Source of the DNA: JABDEZ01 sp965276955
GTDB taxonomy: Bacteria > Bacteroidota > Bacteroidia > Chitinophagales > Chitinophagaceae
Assembly (NCBI GenBank): GCA_965276955.1
Contig: CBDIBP010000022.1
Coordinates: forward strand, 24,680 to 88,679
Direction: 5' to 3'
DNA length: 64,000 bases
The notes beneath the pieces were generated by a model. The model ran no database searches. It worked only from the letters and a program-made list of their open reading frames with translations, and was not told where the DNA came from. Positions 1 to 8,920 of the stretch are shown piece by piece. Numbering within the stretch: the stretch's first letter is position 1; each line of letters begins with the position of its first letter. A program made the position numbers and the translations under genes.

Positions 1-165
1 GGTAAGCGCGTGCAAACCCGTAGGGTATACTACCGGAATAAGCGCGAAAGCAAAAGGCCGGAGAAAGAAGTGAACATGACCAACGACAATACTACCAACC
101 CTGCGAATACCAGAAACGCCCCAGATACATCTAAAACAAATATTGAAGAAATAAACACCAAATAA
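1..165 (+). CDS. gldK: C-terminal end of GldK-like T9SS lipoprotein (5' partial)
   Basis: An open frame enters from the left edge and ends at a TAA at 163-165, giving 54 residues. It begins with a basic stretch (GKRVQTRRVYYRNKRESKRP) and ends in a polar Asn/Thr-rich tail. The identification rests mainly on position: it stops 4 nt before gldL, and gldK precedes gldLMN in the conserved Bacteroidota operon. GldK is an outer-membrane-associated lipoprotein that forms a periplasmic ring with GldN in the type IX secretion system. The catalytic-fold part of the protein lies outside the window, so the assignment cannot be confirmed from domain content. Confidence 0.62.
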   Translation, partial: GKRVQTRRVYYRNKRESKRPEKEVNMTNDNTTNPANTRNAPDTSKTNIEEINTK

Positions 166-169
166 TTTT

Positions 170-772
170 ATGAGCAGCAACAAACAAAAGTCAAGAGTAA
201 ATCTTAACACCCTCATCTATTGGGGCGCCAGCATTGTAATTATAGGATTGATGTTTAAGATACTTCACTGGGAAGGTGGAGAATGGATGATAGCCATAGG
301 TCTTAGTGTGGAAGCATGTTTGTTCTTTATCTCAGGTATACAATCGCTTACAGATGTAGAGGCCATGATACCGGGTACACATATAGTACCTGTAGCGCAA
401 CAGCGCCAGCAGGTGCAAAATAACGATCTGGATGAACTGCTTGCAAAATCGCTGAACCAGCAAACCATTGACAAACTAAACAAAGGTTTTGAGCAGTTCA
501 ACCGTACTGTGGAGACCGTTAATGAAATAGCCAAGATAGGTACCGCCGGTATGACCAAGGCTATGGTGCAGGAGGTAGAGGGTGCTACTGCACAGATGAA
601 AGTATTGAACACAAACCTCACAGAGCTTAATGCTATGGGTACTGCTAAAATGGCTATTGGCATGAGCCAGGAGTTCGTAGCTACTACCAATGAATTGAAA
701 CAATTACGCAGCAACTTGTCTGAGCTGAATGCAGTTTACAAAGCACAGTTAGAAGCATTCAGAAAAGCATAA
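170..772 (+). CDS. gldL: GldL, inner-membrane T9SS/gliding motor protein
   Basis: A 200-residue protein. Two closely spaced membrane helices lie near residues 14-30 and 38-56, with the family-typical segment GLMFKILHWEGGEWMIAIGL between and within them, including the acidic residues expected in the membrane region. The rest (about 85-200) is a cytoplasmic, helix-rich tail. GldL forms the pentameric stator ring around two GldM helices and uses proton-motive force to drive T9SS secretion and gliding. It starts 4 nt after the preceding stop and is followed 16 nt later by gldM, so the genes are co-transcribed. Confidence 0.93.
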   Translation: MSSNKQKSRVNLNTLIYWGASIVIIGLMFKILHWEGGEWMIAIGLSVEACLFFISGIQSLTDVEAMIPGTHIVPVAQQRQQVQNNDLDELLAKSLNQQTIDKLNKGFEQFNRTVETVNEIAKIGTAGMTKAMVQEVEGATAQMKVLNTNLTELNAMGTAKMAIGMSQEFVATTNELKQLRSNLSELNAVYKAQLEAFRKA

Positions 773-788
773 AATATACTTATTCAAC

Positions 789-2315
789 ATGGCAAGTTTA
801 AAAGAGACACCACGGCAGAAGATGATAGGTATCCTGTACCTGGTACTGCTTGGGCTGATAGCTACAAATATCAGCTCATCCGTACTCGATGCATTCAGGT
901 ACCTCAGAGTAAGCCTGGCAACATCTACCAAAAATGTACAAAGCAATGTGGATAACGTCTATTCAACATTTGAAGCTACCAAGCTAAAGTCTGAGCCGGA
1001 AAGGGCGCGGCCCATATACGATAAGGCAAAGCAGGCCAGTAAATGTATTGCAGACCTTGATGCATATATATTGGAGACACAAACCTTAATGGAAGAAAAA
1101 GGAAAAGGTTATGGTGCCGATGGCGATATTGTAAAGCGCGACAACGTAGATATATCACCTCGCCTTATGATCAACCAGAAGAGAGGCGAAGAGCTCAAAA
1201 AAAGAATAAACGCTACCCGCGATAAGATCTATGCTATCCTGGGCGATCAGGACAGGAAGGGCCTTAACTTCTCACTCAATGCTGAGGATCCCCCATCTAA
1301 GGGCGGTATATCTAAAACATGGGAGCAAAGTAACTTTGGTGATGGTATACCGCTCACAGCGGCACTTACAGCCTTAACCAAGATACGTGCAGATCTGAAG
1401 AATACAGAATACGACGTAGTAAGGAAGATACTGGGCCATATGGACCAGGCTGTAGTGAATTTGGACCAGTTCGCAGCAGTTGCCGTAGCGCCAAGTTCTT
1501 ACGTGATTCAAGGCCAGCCCTACACCGCACAGGTATTTCTTACAGCAGCCGACTCTAAATCAAGCTCTGATGTATTTGTGAATGGTACCCAATTGCCGCT
1601 GAAAGATGGTAAGGGCGAATACACGGTAAGTACCAGTAAAGAAGGTACGTTCACATGGTCTGGCATAATAAAGGTGCACCAGACCGATGGTACCGTGAAA
1701 GAATACAATACGGGTGAGCAGCGCTACCAGGTAGCCCGCCCTTCGGCTGTAGTATCTGCCGACAAGATGAACGTTTTCTACATTGGTGTGGCCAATCCGA
1801 TCTCAGTATCGGCACCAGGCATTGCTAAAGAAAACTTGAAAGTAAGTTTAAGCGGTGGTAGCATATCTGGCGCGGCGGGTGAATACTCTGTACATGTAAG
1901 CACACCGGGCAATACCAATGTAGTAGTATCTACAGAAGTGAATGGCAAGTCTCAGGTGCTTAGCTCTACTCCGTTCCGCATCAAGCGTATACCAGATCCG
2001 CGTGTTAAGTTCGGAGGTAAGTCCGGTGGCAGATTAGCAGCAGTAGCTATGAAGTCGCAGAACAGGGTATTTGCTATCCTCGATAATTTCGACTTTGATG
2101 CGAAGTTCAATATCGAGCGCTTTACGCTGATAATAGTGAAGCCCCGTGCCGAAGCGGTGGTACTGCAGGCAAATGGCAATACTTTCTCTGGCCAGATGCA
2201 GTCTGCTATGAGCAGCATCACGCCTGGTACAAGGGTGATATTCGATAATATAATAGCTACAGGCCCCGATGGTTTAAAAAGGCAGTTAGATCCGTTAACG
2301 CTTACTGCAGAGTAA
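789..2315 (+). CDS. gldM: GldM, periplasm-spanning T9SS motor shaft protein
   Basis: A 508-residue protein with the family-typical N-terminus (ETPRQKMIGILYLVLLGLIA, about residues 6-25) that forms the single membrane helix inserted into the GldL ring. The long periplasmic part contains an all-helical D1 region (about 35-225) and then beta-rich domains rich in Ser, Gly and Val. GldM dimers carry rotary movement from the inner membrane to the GldKN ring below the outer membrane. The length is normal for the family. The gene sits between gldL and gldN with short gaps (16 and 21 nt). Confidence 0.95.
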   Translation: MASLKETPRQKMIGILYLVLLGLIATNISSSVLDAFRYLRVSLATSTKNVQSNVDNVYSTFEATKLKSEPERARPIYDKAKQASKCIADLDAYILETQTLMEEKGKGYGADGDIVKRDNVDISPRLMINQKRGEELKKRINATRDKIYAILGDQDRKGLNFSLNAEDPPSKGGISKTWEQSNFGDGIPLTAALTALTKIRADLKNTEYDVVRKILGHMDQAVVNLDQFAAVAVAPSSYVIQGQPYTAQVFLTAADSKSSSDVFVNGTQLPLKDGKGEYTVSTSKEGTFTWSGIIKVHQTDGTVKEYNTGEQRYQVARPSAVVSADKMNVFYIGVANPISVSAPGIAKENLKVSLSGGSISGAAGEYSVHVSTPGNTNVVVSTEVNGKSQVLSSTPFRIKRIPDPRVKFGGKSGGRLAAVAMKSQNRVFAILDNFDFDAKFNIERFTLIIVKPRAEAVVLQANGNTFSGQMQSAMSSITPGTRVIFDNIIATGPDGLKRQLDPLTLTAE

Positions 2316-2336
2316 AAAATATAAAGATAAGAGACT

Positions 2337-3209
2337 ATGAAAAATAATATTAAGCTTGTCATATACACTACTGCACTTGCATTTGTTAGCATAACGGCAC
2401 ATGCCCAGGTTGCAGATAGTATGGCCAAGGCAGATACCACACCTCCGGTAGATGGTTTTTATAAACAGAACCCATTGGCAAATGCAAAGCCATTCCCATA
2501 TCCGCCGATAAATGTGAACAGCGTACGTTTTTACAAACGTATATGGCGGGATATTGATCTGCAGTACCCGAAGAATAAAATATTCGCAACACCTGGTTCC
2601 AGCCTTATGGATATAATTCTGGAAGCTTTGCAGACCGGAAAAATTACGGCTTACGATGCGGCCAGTACCAAACAAAATCTTACTGGGGATGCTTTTATAA
2701 CACCGCTTACCTTCGCGCAGGCCATGTCAAAACTTACTGACAGTGTATTAGTACCGCAGTTTGATGAGAATGGCAACCAAACAGGGGCTGTAATGGAAAT
2801 GAACGATTTCAATTCCGAGACAGTTACTAAGTTTCGGATCAAGGAAGATATATTTTTTGATCGCCAGCGCTCCAAGGTCGAGACCCGTATCATTGGTATA
2901 GCACCACTCATAAAAATTAAAGCTGGTGGCGAACTGGTAAGTGAGCAACCGGCCTTTTGGCTTTACTTCCCGCAGTGCAGGTATGTATTTGCTACCAAGC
3001 AGGCTATTGATGCACAACACGACATCTACAATGTGAGCTACGATGATATTTTTATACAGCACAATTTTTATAGCCAGATCGTTAAAGAGTCTAACCCTGG
3101 TGAGTTGAGCATCAAAGATTACATGCCAGATAGTTTGCAGCAAGCACAAGAATCCCAACGGTTGGAGCAGCAGATCAATAATTACAAAAAGAAAACCTGG
3201 CAGTATTAA
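2337..3209 (+). CDS. gldN: GldN, periplasmic T9SS ring component
   Basis: A 290-residue protein with an N-terminal signal peptide (cleavage likely after AHA, about residue 23). The diagnostic region KRIWRDIDLQYPKNKIFATP lies near residues 67-87, followed by a domain with the motifs KEDIFFDRQRS and the repeated 'GIAPL' segment seen in GldN/PorN. GldN and GldK form the ring on the periplasmic face of the outer membrane that contacts GldM. The C-terminal tail is polar and basic. It closes the conserved four-gene core and is followed 18 nt later by an outer-membrane barrel gene. Confidence 0.94.
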   Translation: MKNNIKLVIYTTALAFVSITAHAQVADSMAKADTTPPVDGFYKQNPLANAKPFPYPPINVNSVRFYKRIWRDIDLQYPKNKIFATPGSSLMDIILEALQTGKITAYDAASTKQNLTGDAFITPLTFAQAMSKLTDSVLVPQFDENGNQTGAVMEMNDFNSETVTKFRIKEDIFFDRQRSKVETRIIGIAPLIKIKAGGELVSEQPAFWLYFPQCRYVFATKQAIDAQHDIYNVSYDDIFIQHNFYSQIVKESNPGELSIKDYMPDSLQQAQESQRLEQQINNYKKKTWQY

Positions 3210-3227
3210 TCTCTTTAATTTATTAGC

Positions 3228-3938
3228 ATGAAACTTAGATATATCTCGACCATCGTACTCGCAATGTTGGTAACATATTCTGCCAACTGCCAGATCAAGT
3301 ATATACCTCCTACAGCTCATTCATTCAGCATCGGTATCGGATACGGTGTTGCCAAACTCTACGGCGATTTTTATGGCAAACCTCAAACTGCGATACCTTG
3401 GGCCGATGTTAACTACAACATTACCCCATACCTGTGTGCTGGCATTCAACTGCAGGCAGGTAAATTGGTAACAGGCGGTCTCGATGTCACCAATAAAGCC
3501 AACGGATTTTACACTACCAATACATACCAGTCTGCCGCTGCCAATGTACGCCTATCATTGGGCGCTTTCCTGGTCAATCAGCCTCAAAGCGTAGTATTAG
3601 ATATTATAAGTGGCATTTATGGCGGGGCTGGTATCGGTATAATGAACAACACTATCAAACCCAGTGAACGGGGTGGGCTCGACCAAACAGCACTGCTGCG
3701 CGGTGCTGTAAAAACAGATGCTCACACGGCAAACATACCCGTCAATGTGGGTATTGATGTGAACGTACCCCAAATATTAGGGTATAATGGTCTGCAGGTG
3801 AATGTCAATTATCAGTACAATTATTGCCAGAGTGATAATATAGATGGATACGATCCCCAGGTACCCTTCAATAAGCACTATGATACCTATACTTACATTT
3901 CTGCAGGTTTACGATTCAATTTCGGGCGCATAAGATAA
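3228..3938 (+). CDS. Outer-membrane beta-barrel protein, last gene of the gld unit
   Basis: A 236-residue protein with a signal peptide (residues 1-21, ending ANC-Q) and alternating amphipathic strands rich in Tyr, Gly and Asn, ending in the typical barrel terminus (YISAGLRFNFGRIR). It resembles the small outer-membrane barrels common in Bacteroidota, but I do not recognise a named T9SS subunit (it is too short for PorP/SprF or PorV). It follows gldN by 18 nt and precedes a strong terminator, so it is probably transcribed with the T9SS core and may be an accessory envelope component. The function is not shown by sequence. Confidence 0.75.
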   Translation: MKLRYISTIVLAMLVTYSANCQIKYIPPTAHSFSIGIGYGVAKLYGDFYGKPQTAIPWADVNYNITPYLCAGIQLQAGKLVTGGLDVTNKANGFYTTNTYQSAAANVRLSLGAFLVNQPQSVVLDIISGIYGGAGIGIMNNTIKPSERGGLDQTALLRGAVKTDAHTANIPVNVGIDVNVPQILGYNGLQVNVNYQYNYCQSDNIDGYDPQVPFNKHYDTYTYISAGLRFNFGRIR

Positions 3939-3965
3939 TTTCTCATTTAATGAATTTTGTTTACT

Positions 3966-3995
3966 AACAGGAATATTTTTTCAAATATTCCTGTT
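3966..3995 (+). terminator. Hairpin closing the gld operon
   Basis: A perfect 13-bp inverted repeat (3966-3978 with 3983-3995) has a 4-nt loop, is A/T-rich and is followed by a short T-rich stretch. It lies 27 nt after the barrel gene and just before the asd promoter, so it probably ends the gldKLMN transcript. Confidence 0.6.
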
Positions 3996-4003
3996 TTACA
4001 TTG

Positions 4004-4011
4004 TAGCTTTG
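4004..4011 (+). promoter_or_regulatory. Bacteroidota-type -7 box for asd
   Basis: TAGCTTTG matches the Bacteroidota -7 consensus TAnnTTTG exactly. It lies 31 nt before the asd ATG and directly after the gld terminator hairpin. No convincing -33 box was identified. Confidence 0.5.
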
Positions 4012-4042
4012 CCCATTCATTTTTAAAATTTTAAATTAAATA

Positions 4043-5035
4043 ATGCGCGTAGCTGTAGTGGGTGCCACAGGCCTTGTAGGCAGCACCATGTTAAAGGTAT
4101 TGGAAGAACGTAATTTCCCGGTAACAGAATTAATTCCTGTAGCATCTCAGAGGTCGGTTGGTACTAATATTTCATTCAAGGGTAATAACTATAAAGTAGT
4201 GTCTCCCGAAGATGCTATAAAGATGAAGCCCGCTGTAGCGTTGTTCTCTGCAGGCGGTAGTGTATCGCTTGAGCTGGCACCAAAGTTCGCCGCTGCCGGT
4301 ATACGTGTTATAGACAACTCATCAGCATGGCGCATGGATGCTGCAAAGAAGTTGATAGTACCTGAAGTAAATGGCCATACCCTTACAGCCGACGACTTTA
4401 TCATTGCCAACCCCAATTGCAGCACTATACAAATGGTGATGGTATTACACCCATTGCACCAGAAATATCATATAAAAAGAGTGGTGGTAAGCACCTACCA
4501 GTCAGTGACCGGTACCGGGCAAAATGCAATTGCCGAACTGCTGGATGAACGTGCCGGAGGTAAGGGCCACGGCGTATACCCATACCCTATAGATATGAAC
4601 CTGATACCACAGATAGATGTGTTTCAGGACAATGGCTATACCAAGGAAGAAATGAAAATGGTGCTCGAGACCAATAAGATAATGGGCGACGACAACATAC
4701 GCGTTACAGCCACTACAGTGCGTGTACCCGTAATGGGTGGGCATAGCGAAAGCGTGAACATTGAATTCCTGAACGATTTCGAAGAAAGCGACGTTAAAGA
4801 AACTTTATCCAATTTTTCCGGTATTATAGTTATAGACAACCCCGCCGAAAAAGCATACCCCATGCCACTGTTTGCAGCCGGCAAGGACGAAGTATTTGTA
4901 GGTCGTATCCGCAAGGACTACTCCCAACCCAATACCCTCAACTGCTGGATAGTAGCCGACAACCTGCGCAAAGGCGCCGCTACCAATGCAGTGCAAATAG
5001 CAAAATTGCTGCATAACAACTGCTGGATAGGATAA
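4043..5035 (+). CDS. asd: Aspartate-semialdehyde dehydrogenase
   Basis: A 330-residue enzyme that reduces aspartyl phosphate to aspartate semialdehyde with NADPH, the branch point to lysine/diaminopimelate, threonine and methionine. The N-terminal Rossmann motif GATGLVG lies at residues 7-13. The catalytic cysteine is Cys126 in NPNCST, and the substrate-binding segment around PQIDVFQDNGYTKEE follows. The length is typical. It is a single-gene unit between the gld terminator and a strong bidirectional terminator. Confidence 0.95.
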   Translation: MRVAVVGATGLVGSTMLKVLEERNFPVTELIPVASQRSVGTNISFKGNNYKVVSPEDAIKMKPAVALFSAGGSVSLELAPKFAAAGIRVIDNSSAWRMDAAKKLIVPEVNGHTLTADDFIIANPNCSTIQMVMVLHPLHQKYHIKRVVVSTYQSVTGTGQNAIAELLDERAGGKGHGVYPYPIDMNLIPQIDVFQDNGYTKEEMKMVLETNKIMGDDNIRVTATTVRVPVMGGHSESVNIEFLNDFEESDVKETLSNFSGIIVIDNPAEKAYPMPLFAAGKDEVFVGRIRKDYSQPNTLNCWIVADNLRKGAATNAVQIAKLLHNNCWIG

Positions 5036-5047
5036 TTATTGTAAACC

Positions 5048-5095
5048 ATAAATTAGAAAGCAGGCCCGCTTATGCAGGCCTGCTTTCTAATTTAT
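5048..5095. terminator. Bidirectional terminator between asd and the convergent gene
   Basis: A perfect 19-bp inverted repeat (5048-5066 with 5077-5095) has a 10-nt loop. The outer part of each arm is A/T-rich, giving U-rich tails in both directions. It lies between two converging genes and can serve both. Confidence 0.85.
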
Positions 5096-5111
5096 CAAAA
5101 CTGAGGAAAAT

Positions 5112-5948
5112 CTAATTTCTATCTTCAAAATAAATATAACTGGCAGCGTTGTTTTTGAACGTCACAACAATATTCTTCTCTGTGCAATTGGCTGTCACAC
5201 AATCCGGATATCCTGTGAACACGGATACTTCTTTCTTTCCATTCCCTGTATAGGCGACTCTTGTGGTCACGGGTTCTCCAAATTCATCTATAAGCATGTT
5301 GTTGGTCATGCCTATCCAAACCTTGTTCATCAATAGTTTTTTGGCGGTCACCGATCCATATTTGCTTGTCAGTCTCTGTACACGGGCCATCATGTCTTTT
5401 TGTTCCTGTATGGCGTCTTTTTTTTGCTTCTCGGCATATTCGATCTGTAGTACAGAGTCTTCTACGTGAGCTTTCGCAGAGTCAATTATCCGTTGGTTTT
5501 TTGCAATTGCTTTATTGATGCTGTCTTCCCTGGCCTTGGTCAGGCGTTCTTCGCGCCAGGTCTTTTGCCTTGCATCCTCTTTTTCTTGCTTCTTGGTTTC
5601 GTTATATTTATTGTAGAACGCAAATTCATTACGAAAGCTCGAAACATCCACTTTTTTGCAGTAAAAAAGATCATTTTTTGTATCCTCTATTAACACATAT
5701 TCATTCCCGGTTATGATATCCAACTGGCAGCGATCAAAGGTCCTTTGCATTTGCATTATGAAAGAAAAATCGGGATTACCCGCACTGATCTCCCGTTCAA
5801 TAGTTTTTTTATCATATCGCACATATGGTAAGATGCCATAGGCACAGCGAAATGTATCTTCAGTGACCTTGGCTTTTCTAGCGATATGCAGTTGGGCTGT
5901 CGCATGCATGCACATGAAGCATGCATGCAGGAGAAAAATATTTTTCAT
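5112..5948 (-). CDS. Secreted coiled-coil protein with SmpA/OmlA-like C-terminal domain
   Basis: A 278-residue protein. The ATG at 5948 is chosen because it begins a clean signal peptide (MKNIFLLHACFMCMHATAQ); an upstream in-frame start would add 11 residues before it. The middle (about residues 120-205) is strongly charged and Lys/Glu/Arg-rich with heptad-like spacing, suggesting a coiled coil. The C-terminus has W-I-G-M-T followed by GEP, the pattern of the SmpA/OmlA (BamE-like) fold, where it usually senses or links envelope proteins. Probably periplasmic; the specific role is unknown. It converges on asd. Confidence 0.7.
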   Translation of the reverse strand: MKNIFLLHACFMCMHATAQLHIARKAKVTEDTFRCAYGILPYVRYDKKTIEREISAGNPDFSFIMQMQRTFDRCQLDIITGNEYVLIEDTKNDLFYCKKVDVSSFRNEFAFYNKYNETKKQEKEDARQKTWREERLTKAREDSINKAIAKNQRIIDSAKAHVEDSVLQIEYAEKQKKDAIQEQKDMMARVQRLTSKYGSVTAKKLLMNKVWIGMTNNMLIDEFGEPVTTRVAYTGNGKKEVSVFTGYPDCVTANCTEKNIVVTFKNNAASYIYFEDRN

Positions 5949-6031
5949 AAAGGTGAATAGACTTGACCACAAATGAAACACTTTTACATAATATTTGCAA
6001 GCAGAAGCGAGAGAATATAGTATTATCGACT

Positions 6032-8833
6032 TTAGTTTTTTATCAACTTATCTATCTTCACTATACTACTGCCATCCAGTATTTTTATCAGGTACACACC
6101 GTTTGTCCATTGCGAGATGTCTATCATCTTTACCGCATTCTCATTAAATATCAGTCGGCCATCTATACTATACACCATAGCATTTACAGCCACAGGTGCT
6201 TCTATATAAACCACATCATTTGCCGGGTTAGGATAAATTCTTACATCCTCTTTAGTAACACTTTGCACACCTGAATAAGTAAAGTAAAAATTTGCCGAAG
6301 TACCGGTACATCCGTTGCTGTCTGTTACCCCAACCGCATACGCCCCACTTTGTGTAGGCTGCCATGCAGTAGAAGTTCCCGTTGGCACCATACTGCCATT
6401 CAAGTACCATTGATAGCTGTTGAATATACCTGTTGTTAATTTAGGGTAGTGGTAGGTAATGATAGGTGCAGGCCCAGCTGTACGCACCACATTTACTGGC
6501 CTTGTAACTATGGAACAACCCGTAACAGTGTCTGTGATCTTAAGCGTGTACGTAGTAGGTATCGTGGCGAAATAGGTAGCCGCAGTAGCGCCGGTTATCG
6601 GTGCATTATTCATCAACCATAAATAGTGTTGCGGTTGTCCTACTGTCGTATCTGCAGATAGTTGCACACCCGGTACCCCGGGACACAAAACCGTCTGGCC
6701 ATATTTCAGCTGGCTGTCAGTTGGCGCAGCTACGGTGGTGGTGGTCAGCACATTCGATGTTCTCAAGCAGCCGTTGTTGGACACTACTTCGCTATAATTG
6801 CCAGCAGTAGTAGCCGCATATTGAGCACCAGTAGCGCCGTAGATATTGGTTCCGTTCCGCATCCACTGATAAGTATAGTTGGCACTGCTCCCAAATGTTG
6901 GTGCCAGCACAACGCTATCATTACTGCATATTTTTAGATAGCCGCTAATGTTGGAGATAGCTGCATTTGGAGCAGGAGATACAGTAGCCGCAATAGTTGT
7001 AGATGTAGTATAGCATCCAAAATTATTCACTACATAAACTGTATAGCTGCCCGTGCTGTGTACCGTATAGTCAGGAGTAGTGGCCCCCGGGATATTACCA
7101 CCGTTCAATTGCCATTGGTAAGTGCTTCCATTGGGAGCGTGCAGTGTTACGCTATCAGTACTGCACACATGTATAGGTCCTGATGCAACAACTGTAGTAT
7201 CTGGTCTCGGATAAATAGTAAGTGCTATAGGTTGGCTAGTAGATGGTGCAGCACAAACTTGGTTACCGATGGATGTACAGGTTATCACGTCTGCAGGCTG
7301 CAAATCATTGTCTGTGTATACACTTGCCGTAGCACCGGCTACAACTGACCCATTCTTCATCCATTGATAAGAGGGTGATGTACCGCCATTGGTCACTGTA
7401 GCCGTGAATGTTACTGGTGTTTGTGCGCATATGGGACTATTAATACTGGATGTTGTCGCAACTCCCGAGAATGATTGTGGGATAACGGTCATTTGTATTC
7501 TAACTAGCCCATTCCATCCATAGCAGTTATTGGTAGTTCTAATAGCACAATCAACAACTTCAAAATTGGTTATATTACTATCAGTGTATGTGCTATTGGA
7601 ATCAACGTACAAACCATTTTTGCGCCATAGATAAGTAGAATATATCCCTGCGTTATTAATGTTTGCGCTATACGTAATAGTAGATCCACCACATACCGTA
7701 TCCCGGTTAAATAAGGTATTTTGTGGGTAAGAAATATTTGGGTTGTTACTGGCGCCTAGTGAAAAAGTAATATATCCCGGGTAGTAAGTGATATCTATCT
7801 GATCATCTTGTGAAATTACCTGAGGGCTACTTGAGATGATACGAATCCTGTAGCCACGACCAAATGACGTAGATGGTGGAAATGAATATGCAATATTACC
7901 TGAGGTTGTAGAAGTCACAGATCCTACATTCACAGGATTAGCAAAACTGCCATTTGCGTCTGATAGTTGCAATGTAAATACATTACCAGGATGAAAAAAG
8001 TTGGGATTAGTTACTGTATAAAATAGATCACCATTGCCGTTCGCACAAATAGCTGTATCATGGAATGGTTGATTTATGTACAAGCTATCTGTTGAAACAA
8101 AATTGCAATTGGTGCTGGCTACCTGCGCCGTGCTTAGCGCGTCATCCCATATAGCTAATTCATCAATAGCGCCATTCAGCCAATAAGGGTAACCACTGCC
8201 TCCTCCGGGATAGTAGCCAAAAATAAGTGGTGGTTGCGAATTGCTAAAATTATACTGGTTGGTCCAGGCTGTTGAATCGATAAGTGCGCCATTTATATAA
8301 AATCGTTCATAATGACCGTCATAGGTAACTGTATGGCAATACCAGGTATGAGCCTGTATATAAAAATGTGATCCAGTGAACGAGCCTGAAGGATAACCAG
8401 CTGCGCCAGCAACGAATTCGTTGTAGTTAGCACTGGCAATAGTACAACTGTGGTCATAGGTATTGTCATTAAATGCTATAGTTATGTAGTCACTATTCTG
8501 GAATGTACCTCGTGTTAAGATATGTTCTTCCTGGCAGGTGTTGGAATTAAAACCATCTATACGTACCATCGTCTGAACGGTCCATTTTGATAAGTTCAGC
8601 AGTGCGCTATACGGTACATCAATGTGTGAACTGGTACCGTTGAATTGATACGCGGTATTAGGAGCTCCAGACTGCCCGGCGGTTAATGTCGCATTGGTCA
8701 CTGTGCCATTTAGCCCGTTGCCCGAGGCGTCATTCGCATTGCCATTAAAGTGCCACAGGCCTACAAGGGTTTGGGCATTTGAAGTGGCTATAAAAAGAAA
8801 AGGAAGAATTATTGACAACAATATGCGTTTCAT
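6032..8833 (-). CDS. T9SS cargo: LamG domain plus Ig-like modules, type A sorting domain
   Basis: A 933-residue secreted protein. The ATG at 8833 starts the signal peptide MKRILLSIILPFLFIATSNA; a longer frame adds 22 unlikely residues. Residues about 25-225 form a LamG/concanavalin-like domain (GLWHFNGNANDASGNGLNG, later FGYYPGGG). After a linker come about six Ig-like modules marked by YQW or YLW followed by (K/R/L/M)NG. The C-terminus (VRIYPNPANDVVYIEAP ... DKLIKN) is a type A T9SS sorting domain. Probably surface-anchored or released, with carbohydrate or adhesive binding. No catalytic site is visible. Confidence 0.88.
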   Translation of the reverse strand: MKRILLSIILPFLFIATSNAQTLVGLWHFNGNANDASGNGLNGTVTNATLTAGQSGAPNTAYQFNGTSSHIDVPYSALLNLSKWTVQTMVRIDGFNSNTCQEEHILTRGTFQNSDYITIAFNDNTYDHSCTIASANYNEFVAGAAGYPSGSFTGSHFYIQAHTWYCHTVTYDGHYERFYINGALIDSTAWTNQYNFSNSQPPLIFGYYPGGGSGYPYWLNGAIDELAIWDDALSTAQVASTNCNFVSTDSLYINQPFHDTAICANGNGDLFYTVTNPNFFHPGNVFTLQLSDANGSFANPVNVGSVTSTTSGNIAYSFPPSTSFGRGYRIRIISSSPQVISQDDQIDITYYPGYITFSLGASNNPNISYPQNTLFNRDTVCGGSTITYSANINNAGIYSTYLWRKNGLYVDSNSTYTDSNITNFEVVDCAIRTTNNCYGWNGLVRIQMTVIPQSFSGVATTSSINSPICAQTPVTFTATVTNGGTSPSYQWMKNGSVVAGATASVYTDNDLQPADVITCTSIGNQVCAAPSTSQPIALTIYPRPDTTVVASGPIHVCSTDSVTLHAPNGSTYQWQLNGGNIPGATTPDYTVHSTGSYTVYVVNNFGCYTTSTTIAATVSPAPNAAISNISGYLKICSNDSVVLAPTFGSSANYTYQWMRNGTNIYGATGAQYAATTAGNYSEVVSNNGCLRTSNVLTTTTVAAPTDSQLKYGQTVLCPGVPGVQLSADTTVGQPQHYLWLMNNAPITGATAATYFATIPTTYTLKITDTVTGCSIVTRPVNVVRTAGPAPIITYHYPKLTTGIFNSYQWYLNGSMVPTGTSTAWQPTQSGAYAVGVTDSNGCTGTSANFYFTYSGVQSVTKEDVRIYPNPANDVVYIEAPVAVNAMVYSIDGRLIFNENAVKMIDISQWTNGVYLIKILDGSSIVKIDKLIKN

Positions 8834-8920
8834 AAAGTGCAGGTATATAGGTGAAGCAAAGTTAAAGCGAAAAATATGAATATATTTTTGATTTAACAAG
8901 TCGTTCCCTGCACACGTAGT

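Noticed and set aside
5963..6274. Plus-strand open frame of 103 codons
   Set aside because: It lies antisense to the end of the LamG cargo gene, in the codon shadow of that gene.
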